Part shown: piece by piece, positions 38,033 through 46,476 of the stretch
Layout: each line of letters opens with the position of its first letter
Numbering within the stretch: the stretch's first letter is position 1
Source of the DNA: an uncultured Methylotenera sp.
GTDB taxonomy: Bacteria > Pseudomonadota > Gammaproteobacteria > Burkholderiales > Methylophilaceae
Assembly: GCF_946479685.1 (NCBI RefSeq)
Contig: NZ_CAMLGS010000007.1
Span: 9,529-73,528 of the forward strand
Length of the DNA: 64,000 nucleotides
Direction of reading: 5' to 3'
The notes under the pieces: model-generated
Told to the model about the DNA's origin: nothing
The model's input: the letters and a program-made list of their open reading frames with translations, nothing else
Database searches by the model: none
Position numbers and translations under genes: made by a program

Positions 38033-40246
38033 TTAATCGTGAAAACAATATCTGTTTCTGCCGGCGCCTTTAGCCTCATACATGGCTTTGTCTGCTTGCT
38101 TCATTAGCTCATCTGCTTTCATCGGGTGGTCGTGTGCGGCAACTGCGATGCCAATGCTGGTGCTTATCATCATTTCATGACCGTTGGCTAGGATAGGCTG
38201 TTTAAAGCTCTCTATAATTTTTTGCGCAACGAGTTCTGCATCGTGCGTGTGCGAAATTTCTGAAAGTATGATGACAAACTCATCGCCGCCTTGTCTGGAA
38301 ACGGTGTCAGCAGCGCGTACACATTTCAGTAGTCGGTTAGCCACTTCTTTTAGTAACAAATCTCCTACGTCATGACCTAATGAGTCGTTGATATGCTTAA
38401 AGTGGTCTAAATCGAGAAATAGCAGCGCCATGGAGCGATCGAAGCGTTCGCTATTTAGCAGTGACTGATGCAGCCGGCTGAGCAACATTCTGCGATTAGG
38501 CAAGTTGGTTAGTGGGTCATGGTAAGCAAATTGCTGGGTTTCTTCATGCAGATTTTTACGTTCGGTAATATCTTCAATTTGGGCAATAAAGTATTTCGGT
38601 AAGCGGTCTACATCTCTAGAAATACTTACCGATAGCTGCACCCAGACGATTCTTTTATCTTTATGAATATAGCGTTTTTCTATCTGGTAAGTGTTGAGTT
38701 TGTCTTCAATGAGCTGGCTTAAGCGTTCTAAATCCGCTTCTAAATCATCTGGGAAAGTGATTTCTTGAAAGGTGAGTTGCATCAGCTCCTCATTGCTGTA
38801 GCCAACGATATTGCATAAGGCTTGATTGACTCTGGTGAATCTTCCTTCCAGTGATACGATGGCCATACCAATAGGTGCGTATTCGATGATGTCATTAAAG
38901 CTTTTTTCACGTGCGATTAGCGCGTTGGCAATGGTTTTTTGTGCTGTTATATCTTGAAAGGCGCCTATCAGACTAACGGCTTCACCGCCTTGCATAATGG
39001 CAGAGCCTTGAGTGCGCACCCAAATGTGGTTGCCCTTGGCGGTGGTGAGCGGTAGCTCCATGTCCCAAGGTTGGCCGGTCTTAATCGCAAGGTCTATCGT
39101 GGCTTTGAGCTCGCGCTGGGAATCTGGTGGGTAAAACGAAATGGCCTGCTCTACGGAAGGGAGCTGTGGCGGCACTAACTCATGGATGCGAAAGACTTCT
39201 GTAGTCCAATGTTTAATCTGCATGCTGGCAATATCAAGTTCCCATCCGCCTACTTTGGCTAACTCGCCGGTACGCTCTAGCACGCCAGCCATGTAACTGG
39301 TTTCTTGCTCTGCCTGCTTGCGCTGACTGATGTCGTGAGCAATGCCAAGGTAGCCAAACAACTCACCCACGTTGTCATACATCGGGGTGACGGTTAAGCT
39401 CACAGGTAACGATGTGCCGTCTTTGCGAATATAGGTCCATTCACGGGTTTCTGATTTTCTTTGTAATGCCTGCGATATAAATACGTAAAAGCCAGAATCT
39501 ATCTGCCTGTTCAAAGTTTGACTAAGTTCATTCGCACGCTGATGCATTTCATTTGTGTCATGAAAAATAGCGGGTGTTTTTAAGCCAATCAACTCTTCGG
39601 CTTTATAACCCAGCATGTTTTCTGAGCCACGACTAAAACTGGTAATCAAGCCATTAAGGTCGGTTGAAATGATGGACTCATCTGCACTGGATAGTAGCGT
39701 ACTTAGAAAGGCTGTTTTATCAAATAGCGCAACACTCATTGCTTCCAGCTTTTGGGATTGGATGCGCGTGTCGATTAGGGTTTCTACTAAGTTACCTAGT
39801 TTTTTTAGTGCTTCGCGTTGCTCTGTAGATAGCTCACGTGCCTGCCGGTCAATTACACAGAGTGTGCCAAGTGCGTACTTGTTACTGCTAATCAGCGGGA
39901 TGCCAGCATAAAAGCGTATATTAGGGTCGCCAGTCACTAATGGGTTGTCATGAAATCTATCGTCGTCTAAGGCATTGGGGATTTCAAAAATGTCATCGCC
40001 AAGAATGGCGTGCCCGCAAAATGAGATATCCCTGGGTGTTTCTGTGGCTGCAAGGCCAACTTTGCTCTTGAACCATTGGCGTGTTTCATCCAGTAGTGTG
40101 ATTATGGCAATGGGAGTTTGGCAGATTTCTGAAGCAAGGCAGGTTAGGTCGTCAAAGCCTTGTTCTGGCAAAGAGTCTAGGATATTGAGTCGTTTGAGGA
40201 ACTCAAGTCGGTCAATTTCATTGTATGGAATGCTAGGAGTTTTCAA
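38033..40246 (-). CDS. Soluble diguanylate cyclase: GAF-PAS-PAS-PAS-GGDEF
   Basis: 737 residues. GAF (about 20-165; RDISFCGHAILGDDIFEIPN), PAS (about 175-310), PAS (about 325-440), PAS (about 450-570) and GGDEF (about 580-735). The active motif is intact (RQGGDEFVIIL), and the RxxD inhibitory site RAAD lies five residues before it. The last PAS plus GGDEF closely resembles the C-terminal part of the MASE1 cyclase in this window, and the GAF resembles that of the GGDEF-EAL protein. The input signal is unknown. Confidence 0.92.
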   Translation of the reverse strand: MKTPSIPYNEIDRLEFLKRLNILDSLPEQGFDDLTCLASEICQTPIAIITLLDETRQWFKSKVGLAATETPRDISFCGHAILGDDIFEIPNALDDDRFHDNPLVTGDPNIRFYAGIPLISSNKYALGTLCVIDRQARELSTEQREALKKLGNLVETLIDTRIQSQKLEAMSVALFDKTAFLSTLLSSADESIISTDLNGLITSFSRGSENMLGYKAEELIGLKTPAIFHDTNEMHQRANELSQTLNRQIDSGFYVFISQALQRKSETREWTYIRKDGTSLPVSLTVTPMYDNVGELFGYLGIAHDISQRKQAEQETSYMAGVLERTGELAKVGGWELDIASMQIKHWTTEVFRIHELVPPQLPSVEQAISFYPPDSQRELKATIDLAIKTGQPWDMELPLTTAKGNHIWVRTQGSAIMQGGEAVSLIGAFQDITAQKTIANALIAREKSFNDIIEYAPIGMAIVSLEGRFTRVNQALCNIVGYSNEELMQLTFQEITFPDDLEADLERLSQLIEDKLNTYQIEKRYIHKDKRIVWVQLSVSISRDVDRLPKYFIAQIEDITERKNLHEETQQFAYHDPLTNLPNRRMLLSRLHQSLLNSERFDRSMALLFLDLDHFKHINDSLGHDVGDLLLKEVANRLLKCVRAADTVSRQGGDEFVIILSEISHTHDAELVAQKIIESFKQPILANGHEMMISTSIGIAVAAHDHPMKADELMKQADKAMYEAKGAGRNRYCFHD

Positions 40247-40589
40247 ATTATCGTAGCTTCTAATGTAGGTGATTACATGAATGAATACATCTCGAGTTAA
40301 TCTTACCTAAAATGTTTATGGATTGCCAACCGTAAATGTAGCCAGGCTTGTTTGGGATGATTAAATGTAGTTTAACTGTTTGTTTTGTTGGTTGAATTTT
40401 GTTTTTAATGGAGTTTTGTTTTAAAGTTAAGATACGGCAATTAGGCATCTGTATCCAAGTGTAAGTTGAATGTTTTGCACGCAGTGTGGTTGAGTGCTTG
40501 TTTGTCGCAACCATTTGCAAGTCATTTATTGGTTTGGCAGGCCTTTTCTGCGATAATAATGTTTTGATTTTTTCTGAAAGCTAAAGCAA
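40247..40589. other. AT-rich divergent intergenic region, no gene supported
   Basis: 343 bases between the GAF-PAS-GGDEF gene and ppnP. It must contain both promoters. GATAAT at 40552-40557 is a plausible ppnP -10 without a well-spaced -35. A leftward open frame of 86 codons here has no recognisable protein features and is probably chance. Confidence 0.5.
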
Positions 40590-40901
40590 ATGGCACAATT
40601 TGATAATGTCAGTGTTAAAAAGAAAGCTAACGTTTATTTTGATGGTAAGTGCGTTAGTCACACCGTGATGTTCCCAAATGGAACACGTAGCACGATTGGT
40701 GTTATTTTCCCTAGCACGCTTACATTTAATACTGCCGCTCCAGAGTTAATGGAAATTAATGCTGGCGTATGTAAAGTGCGTCTGCAAGGTGAAGATAGCT
40801 GGAAAACATACAGCGAAGGCGAGAAATTCACTGTGCCAGGTAACTCATCATTTGATATCGAAACAGTGGAAACATTAGATTACGTTTGCCACTTTGAGTA
40901 A
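40590..40901 (+). CDS. ppnP: Pyrimidine/purine nucleoside phosphorylase PpnP
   Basis: The 103-residue cupin-fold protein begins [20 protein letters not shown] and has [20 protein letters not shown] and [20 protein letters not shown], matching the YaiE/PpnP (DUF1255) family in length and sequence. E. coli PpnP phosphorolyses many nucleosides to base and ribose-1-phosphate. It stands upstream of yajQ with an 82-base gap. Confidence 0.94.
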   Translation: MAQFDNVSVKKKANVYFDGKCVSHTVMFPNGTRSTIGVIFPSTLTFNTAAPELMEINAGVCKVRLQGEDSWKTYSEGEKFTVPGNSSFDIETVETLDYVCHFE

Positions 40902-40983
40902 TAGTCATCCATTGTTAGGTGGTAGGTGCCACCTACAGTTGCTTGGTTTTACTTTGGTTAGAAAATAATATTAGGAATTATGT

Positions 40984-41478
40984 ATGCCTTCATTTGATAT
41001 TTCTTCAGAAGTCGATATGGTCGCTTTGAAGAATGCGATTGATACCGCGGGTAAGCAAATTACCAACCGCTATGATTTCAAAGGCAGCTCAGCTAAAGTT
41101 GAGCTGAATGAGAAAGATAGCGTGATTACCTTGTTTGGCGATAACGACTTTCAGCTAGATCAGGTGAAAGATATTCTGCTGCCAGCGATGGAGAAGAAAG
41201 AGCCTGACTCATCTAAACGTCTAGATCATAAAGATGTCCAAAAAATATCTGGCAATAAGGTCAAGCAAGAGATGAAAATCCGCGACGGCATTGATAGTGA
41301 TTTAGCCAAGCGTATTACCAAGCTGATTAAAGACTCCGGCATGAAAGTGCAAGCGAGCATTCAGGGTGATACCGTGCGTGTAAACGGCGCTAAGCGTGAT
41401 ATTTTGCAAGATGCGATTGCATTTGTGAAAAAGAATGTGACGGACTTTCCGTTGCAGTTTGGTAATTTTAGGGATTAA
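40984..41478 (+). CDS. yajQ: YajQ family nucleotide-binding protein
   Basis: The 164-residue protein starts MPSFDISSEVDMVALKNAID and has the family's NRYDFKGSSAKVEL, the ISGNKVKQEMKIRDGID segment and a C-terminal VRVNGAKRDILQDAIAFVKK / FPLQFGNFRD. YajQ proteins have two ferredoxin-like folds; some (described in Xanthomonas/Pseudomonas) bind c-di-GMP and act with a LysR-type regulator. That link is inference here, although four c-di-GMP enzymes are nearby. Confidence 0.94.
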   Translation: MPSFDISSEVDMVALKNAIDTAGKQITNRYDFKGSSAKVELNEKDSVITLFGDNDFQLDQVKDILLPAMEKKEPDSSKRLDHKDVQKISGNKVKQEMKIRDGIDSDLAKRITKLIKDSGMKVQASIQGDTVRVNGAKRDILQDAIAFVKKNVTDFPLQFGNFRD

Positions 41479-41510
41479 GTGAGCACGGTATTACTGGCGA
41501 ACTTAAAAGC

Positions 41511-41535
41511 AGAGAGCTATAAAGTAGAGAGCTAT
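41511..41535 (+). repeat. 15-base tandem duplication over the leuC ribosome-binding site
   Basis: AGAGAGCTAT occurs at 41511-41520 and again at 41526-41535. The second copy supplies the purine-rich site and the AT of the leuC ATG. Confidence 0.6.
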
Positions 41536-42946
41536 GGCAAAAACGTTATACGACAAATTGTTTGATTCCCACGTTGTGACCGAAGAAAACGGCACGGCGC
41601 TTATTTATATCGACCGTCATTTAGTGCATGAAGTGACCAGCCCGCAAGCATTTGAAGGCCTGCGTCTGGCTGGGCGTAAGCCTTGGCGCATTTCTTCTAT
41701 CGTAGCTACGGCAGACCACAACACGCCAACCAATGGCTGGGATAAAGGTTTGGCTGGCATTGCAGACCCGGTAGCGCGTTTGCAGATAGAAACCTTGAGC
41801 GACAACATTCGCGAGTTTGGTGCAAAAGCCTACTTCCCATTCATGGACGCCCGTCAGGGTATTGTGCACGTGGTTGGGCCAGAGCAAGGTGCGACTTTGC
41901 CTGGTATGACTGTAGTGTGCGGCGACTCGCATACCAGTACGCATGGTGCGTTTGGCGCATTGGCACACGGTATTGGCACCTCTGAAGTTGAGCACGTGAT
42001 GGCGACCCAATGTTTGGTGCAGAAAAAATCTAAAACCATGCAGGTGGTTGTGAATGGCACTTTAGGCAAAGGCGTGACGGCTAAAGACGTTGCGCTGGCG
42101 ATTATCGGTAGAACCGGTACTGCGGGTGGTAATGGTTATGCAATTGAGTTTGCCGGTTCAGTAATTCGCAATATGAGCATGGAAGGTCGTATGACTTTAT
42201 GCAATATGGCGATTGAAGCAGGTGCGCGTGCTGGTATGGTGGCGGTGGATAACACAACTATTGATTATGTAAAAGGCCGCCCATTTGCACCTAAAGCAGA
42301 GCAGTGGGATGCAGCGGTTGCTTATTGGAACACCTTACACAGCGATGAAGGTGCAAAATTTGATGCAGTAGTTACCTTGAATGCAGAAGAGATTCAGCCA
42401 CAAGTGACTTGGGGTACTTCACCAGAGATGGTGGTAGGCATTGACGGAAAAGTGCCTAGTTTAGACATGGCTAAGAACGAAGTGCAGCGCAGTGATTGGG
42501 AACGTGCCTATGCTTACATGGGCTTAACTCCGAATACACCAATTAATGAAATTAGCATTGATAAAGTATTTATTGGTTCTTGCACCAACTCACGTATCGA
42601 AGATTTACGTGCAGCGGCAGCGATTGCCAAAGGTAAGCGTATTGCACCTAATGTGAAATTGGCATTAGTGGTGCCAGGCTCTGGTTTGGTGAAAGCGCAA
42701 GCTGAGCAAGAAGGCTTGGATAAGATTTTTACTGAAGCTGGTTTTGAGTGGCGTGAGCCAGGATGCTCCATGTGTTTAGCTATGAATGCTGACCGCTTGG
42801 CATCGGGTGAGCGCTGTGCATCAACAAGCAACCGCAATTTTGAAGGTCGTCAAGGGCAGGGCGGGCGTACGCATTTGGTTAGCCCGGAAATGGCCGCGGC
42901 CGCAGCAGTTACAGGTCATTTTGTAGACGTAAGAGATTTAAGTTAA
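41534..42946 (+). CDS. leuC: 3-isopropylmalate dehydratase large subunit LeuC
   Basis: LeuC with LeuD isomerises 2-isopropylmalate to 3-isopropylmalate using a 4Fe-4S cluster. The 470-residue protein starts [15 protein letters not shown] and has [20 protein letters not shown], the cluster cysteines in [16 protein letters not shown] and [13 protein letters not shown], and [20 protein letters not shown]. Its length is standard. It lies 55 bases after yajQ; leuD follows after a small lipoprotein gene. Confidence 0.98.
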   Translation: MAKTLYDKLFDSHVVTEENGTALIYIDRHLVHEVTSPQAFEGLRLAGRKPWRISSIVATADHNTPTNGWDKGLAGIADPVARLQIETLSDNIREFGAKAYFPFMDARQGIVHVVGPEQGATLPGMTVVCGDSHTSTHGAFGALAHGIGTSEVEHVMATQCLVQKKSKTMQVVVNGTLGKGVTAKDVALAIIGRTGTAGGNGYAIEFAGSVIRNMSMEGRMTLCNMAIEAGARAGMVAVDNTTIDYVKGRPFAPKAEQWDAAVAYWNTLHSDEGAKFDAVVTLNAEEIQPQVTWGTSPEMVVGIDGKVPSLDMAKNEVQRSDWERAYAYMGLTPNTPINEISIDKVFIGSCTNSRIEDLRAAAAIAKGKRIAPNVKLALVVPGSGLVKAQAEQEGLDKIFTEAGFEWREPGCSMCLAMNADRLASGERCASTSNRNFEGRQGQGGRTHLVSPEMAAAAAVTGHFVDVRDLS

Positions 42947-42968
42947 CTTTTTTTAAAGGTATAAATAA

Positions 42969-43088
42969 ATGAAAAAACTATTCTTTTTTGTAATGATTGC
43001 AGCCGTGTTGTCAGCTTGTAATACCGTAGCTGGTATTGGTAAAGACCTGGAAAAAGGCGGCGAAGCGATTCAGAAGTCAGCAAACTAA
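42969..43088 (+). CDS. Entericidin-like small lipoprotein
   Basis: A 39-residue open frame starting MKKLFFFVMIAAVLSACNTV, with a lipobox (LSAC) and Cys at residue 17. A Gly/Lys/Glu-rich tail follows (GIGKDLEKGGEAIQKSAN), typical of the entericidin A/B family. Entericidins are tiny outer- or inner-membrane lipoproteins with a poorly defined stress/lysis role. It lies 22 bases after leuC and before leuD, same strand. A degenerate repeat begins at its last codons. Confidence 0.88.
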   Translation: MKKLFFFVMIAAVLSACNTVAGIGKDLEKGGEAIQKSAN

Positions 43089-43165
43089 GGTCTAGTAAGC
43101 AAGGTTTAGTAAGCTAAGAGTCACTAAGCTAAGAATCAGCAAATTAAGAGATTAAAGAATTAAGC
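43077..43165 (+). repeat. Degenerate 14-16 base tandem repeats between the entericidin gene and leuD
   Basis: About six imperfect units carrying TAAG or CAAG run in series. Examples are TCAGCAAACTAAGG (43077), TCTAGTAAGCAAGG (43091), TTTAGTAAGCTAAGAG (43105), TCACTAAGCTAAGAA (43121) and TCAGCAAATTAAGAG (43136). The first contains the final codons and stop of the lipoprotein gene. Confidence 0.65.
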
Positions 43166-43249
43166 AATACCTGGTTAATTAGCGTCTCATCGAGTAGATG
43201 GGCGCTAAAGTATTTGGCCAGATTATTAACCAAAATTTAAGAAAATATC

Positions 43250-43888
43250 ATGCAAGCTTTTACGCAATTGAATGGATTGGTGGCACCGTTAGACCGCGCG
43301 AACGTGGACACGGATGCGATTATTCCTAAGCAGTTTTTAAAATCGATCAAACGTAGCGGTTTTGGTCCAAACGCATTTGATGAGTGGCGTTATTTAGACC
43401 AAGGCGAGCCAGGGATGGATAACAGCAAGCGTCCATTGAACCCTGATTTTGTGCTGAATCAAGCACGCTATCAAGGTGCTAGCGTATTGTTGACGCGTGA
43501 AAACTTCGGTTGCGGCTCTAGCCGTGAACATGCGCCGTGGGCGTTAGAGGATTACGGCTTTAAAGTCATTCTTGCTTCGAGTTTTGCTGATATTTTCTTT
43601 AATAACTGCTTCAAAAATGGCATGTTGCCTATTGTGTTGAGCGCAGATGTGATTGAAACCTTGTTCAATCAAGTTGCAGCCAACGAAGGTTACAAGCTGA
43701 ATATCAACTTGGAAGCGCAAACCATTACCACACCTAGCGGTGAGTCATATGGTTTTGAAGTGGATGCTTTCCGCAAGCACTGCTTGTTAAACGGTTTGGA
43801 TGATATTGGTTTAACCATGCAGCATCAGGATAAAATTAAAGCGTTTGAGCTTAAGCATCAGCAATCACAGCCTTGGCTTTTTAACTAA
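43250..43888 (+). CDS. leuD: 3-isopropylmalate dehydratase small subunit LeuD
   Basis: The 212-residue swivel-domain subunit has the family's [40 protein letters not shown] and [20 protein letters not shown] segments. It pairs with LeuC. It is followed by a 165-base gap before leuB that contains an isolated GGCTAC/GTAGCC inverted repeat but no clear terminator. Confidence 0.98.
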   Translation: MQAFTQLNGLVAPLDRANVDTDAIIPKQFLKSIKRSGFGPNAFDEWRYLDQGEPGMDNSKRPLNPDFVLNQARYQGASVLLTRENFGCGSSREHAPWALEDYGFKVILASSFADIFFNNCFKNGMLPIVLSADVIETLFNQVAANEGYKLNINLEAQTITTPSGESYGFEVDAFRKHCLLNGLDDIGLTMQHQDKIKAFELKHQQSQPWLFN

Positions 43889-44053
43889 GGCTACTGGTAG
43901 ATTTTGCCTGGGCTTTAGTCACGAGCTGTTTAGTGTCACTGAGTTGTTTGTAGCCATTGAGTGATTTAAAAGCCGCTTTTATTTAAATCGCTTTAATTCA
44001 TATCATTTATTCGAATTTAGTATAGTCAACATTAAGTTTAAGAAAGTCTTTTC

Positions 44054-45109
44054 ATGAAAATAGCAGTATTGCCAGGCGATGGTATTGGTCCAGAAATCGT
44101 TGCACAAGCCGTTAAAGTATTAAAGGCGCTTGATTTAGATATCACTATGACTGAAGCACCAATCGGTGGTGCCGGTTATGAAGCTGCTGGTGATCCATTG
44201 CCTGATGCAACCTTACAGTTAGCTAAAGATGCTGATGCTGTGTTGTTAGGTGCTGTTGGTGATTGGAAATATGACAAATTAGAGCGTCATTTACGCCCTG
44301 AGCGCGGTTTATTGCGTATTCGTAAAGAGCTGAATTTATTCGCAAACTTGCGCCCAGCTTTGCTTTACCCTGAGCTCGCTTCAGCTTCTACATTGAAGCC
44401 AGAGGTGGTTTCAGGCTTGGATATCATGATCGTACGTGAGTTGACTGGCGATATTTACTTTGGTCAGCCACGTGGTATTTCTAAATTAGAAAATGGCGAG
44501 CGCGAGGGCGTGAACACTATGCGCTATAACGAATCTGAGATTCGCCGCATTGGCCGCGTAGCGTTTGATATCGCTATGAAGCGCAATAAGAAAGTATGTT
44601 CAGTAGATAAAGCGAATGTGCTGGAAGCGACTGAATTGTGGCGCCAAGTGATGATTGAGTTGTCAGCAGAGTACCCGGAAGTTGAATTAAGCCATATGTA
44701 CGTAGATAACGCAGCGATGCAATTGATTCGTGCGCCTAAACAGTTTGATGTAATGGTTACCGGTAATATCTTTGGCGACATTCTATCTGACGAAGCATCT
44801 ATGCTGACCGGTTCTATCGGTATGTTGCCTTCAGCTTCTTTGGACCAAAACAACAAAGGTATGTACGAGCCTAGCCACGGTTCTGCACCTGATATCGCAG
44901 GTAAGGATATTGCTAACCCGTTGGCTACTATCTTGTCAGCTGCAATGATGCTGCGCTACACATTTAACGATGAAGCTAATGCACAACGCGTAGAAAATGC
45001 AGTTAAAAAAGCACTGGCACAAGGCTACAGAACAGCTGATATCTGGACTGAAGGTTCAAATAAAGTGGGCTGTAATGCCATGGGTGATGCGGTAGTTGCT
45101 GCGCTTTAA
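44054..45109 (+). CDS. leuB: 3-isopropylmalate dehydrogenase LeuB
   Basis: LeuB oxidatively decarboxylates 3-isopropylmalate with NAD+. The 351-residue enzyme starts [20 protein letters not shown]. It has the substrate-binding Arg segments ([20 protein letters not shown]), the [15 protein letters not shown] stretch, the metal-binding [20 protein letters not shown] and [20 protein letters not shown]. It is in line with leuC, leuD and asd. Confidence 0.98.
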   Translation: MKIAVLPGDGIGPEIVAQAVKVLKALDLDITMTEAPIGGAGYEAAGDPLPDATLQLAKDADAVLLGAVGDWKYDKLERHLRPERGLLRIRKELNLFANLRPALLYPELASASTLKPEVVSGLDIMIVRELTGDIYFGQPRGISKLENGEREGVNTMRYNESEIRRIGRVAFDIAMKRNKKVCSVDKANVLEATELWRQVMIELSAEYPEVELSHMYVDNAAMQLIRAPKQFDVMVTGNIFGDILSDEASMLTGSIGMLPSASLDQNNKGMYEPSHGSAPDIAGKDIANPLATILSAAMMLRYTFNDEANAQRVENAVKKALAQGYRTADIWTEGSNKVGCNAMGDAVVAAL

Positions 45110-45211
45110 TTTGCAGGTTTGGTTGGCTTAGCGTTCGCAGTAATTAGGGTTTATTATTTGATAATCTGCTGATTCTTCAGCAACAGTTAATTATTAAAAG
45201 TGGAAAATAAA

Positions 45212-46324
45212 ATGCTTAAAGTAGGTTTTGTAGGCTGGCGTGGCATGGTTGGATCTGTTTTGATGCAACGCATGTTAGAAGAAAATGACTTTGCACTCAT
45301 TGAGCCGCAATTTTTCACAACCTCACAAGTAGGCGGCAAAGGCCCGAACGTAGGTAAAGATACGCCGGCATTGCTGGACGCTAAAGACATTAACGCGCTA
45401 AAGGCTATGGATGCAATCGTGTCTTGCCAAGGCGGCGACTACACCACTGAAGTATTTCCACAGTTGCGTGCGGCTGGCTGGAATGGTCACTGGATTGATG
45501 CTGCGTCTACTTTACGCATGGAAAAAGACGCAGTGATTGTGCTTGATCCAGTGAATATGCACGTGATTCAAGATGCTTACGCACAAGGCAACAAAAACTG
45601 GGTAGGCGGTAACTGTACAGTTTCATTGATGCTGATGGCATTAAATGGCTTGTTCAAGGCTGATTTGGTCGAGTGGGCAACTTCTATGACGTATCAGGCG
45701 GCTTCTGGTGCCGGTGCGCAGAATATGCGCGAGTTGCTGAATCAGATGGGTGAAGCGCACCGTGTAGCGAGTGCCTTTTTGAAAGACCCTGCATCTGCTA
45801 TTTTGGATATTGATAGAGAAGTGGCTGGTACCTTGCGTGATGAGAGCTTTCCTACCGCGCATTTTGGCGTACCTTTGGCTGGCAGCTTAATCCCTTGGAT
45901 TGATAAAGACCTTGGTAATGGTCAAAGTAAAGAAGAGTGGAAGGGTGGCGTAGAGACTAATAAGATTCTAGGTCGCGAAGCTAACCCAGTATTGATTGAT
46001 GGCTTGTGTGTACGTATTGGCGCTATGCGCTGCCATAGCCAGGCGCTAACTATTAAGCTTAAAAAAGATGTGCCACTGGATGAAATCAGCCAAATGTTGG
46101 CAGAGGCAAATCAATGGGCAAAAGTGGTGCCTAACGAGCGTGAAACAAGTATGCGCGAGTTAACGCCAGCAGCGGTAACCGGCACGCTAATCACCCCAGT
46201 GGGTAGATTGCGCAAACTAAATATGGGTAATGACTACCTGTCAGCGTTTACTGTAGGTGACCAGTTGCTTTGGGGTGCTGCCGAACCATTGCGCCGTATG
46301 TTGCGGATTTTAATAGAGAAATAA
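45212..46324 (+). CDS. asd: Aspartate-semialdehyde dehydrogenase
   Basis: Asd reduces aspartyl phosphate to the semialdehyde, feeding lysine/DAP, threonine and methionine. About 370 residues: [20 protein letters not shown] (NADP site), the catalytic Cys in [37 protein letters not shown] and the C-terminal [20 protein letters not shown]. This is the gamma/beta-proteobacterial long form. ATG 45212 has GGAA at a good distance; an in-frame GTG at 45200 is less likely. Confidence 0.96.
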   Translation: MLKVGFVGWRGMVGSVLMQRMLEENDFALIEPQFFTTSQVGGKGPNVGKDTPALLDAKDINALKAMDAIVSCQGGDYTTEVFPQLRAAGWNGHWIDAASTLRMEKDAVIVLDPVNMHVIQDAYAQGNKNWVGGNCTVSLMLMALNGLFKADLVEWATSMTYQAASGAGAQNMRELLNQMGEAHRVASAFLKDPASAILDIDREVAGTLRDESFPTAHFGVPLAGSLIPWIDKDLGNGQSKEEWKGGVETNKILGREANPVLIDGLCVRIGAMRCHSQALTIKLKKDVPLDEISQMLAEANQWAKVVPNERETSMRELTPAAVTGTLITPVGRLRKLNMGNDYLSAFTVGDQLLWGAAEPLRRMLRILIEK

Positions 46325-46329
46325 ATCAG

Positions 46330-46346
46330 CCCGGAGTTAATCCGGG
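46330..46346 (+). terminator. Weak hairpin after asd
   Basis: CCCGGA (46330-46335) pairs with TCCGGG (46341-46346), loop GTTAA. It is followed by TTGT without a long T-run, so termination efficiency is doubtful. Confidence 0.45.
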
Positions 46347-46476
46347 TTGTAAAATCTCCATCATCAATATCGCTGCCAGATGATGGCTGAATATAATGTG
46401 TATTATGAGCTTGCATACCTAACTATTTGATGTTATTTTCATATTGCAAATATTTAGTACGTTTAAAGGTAGCGAT

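Noticed and set aside
40260..40520. 86-codon minus-strand open frame upstream of the GAF-PAS-GGDEF gene
   Set aside because: It lies in AT-rich divergent promoter DNA with no ribosome-binding site or recognisable motif.
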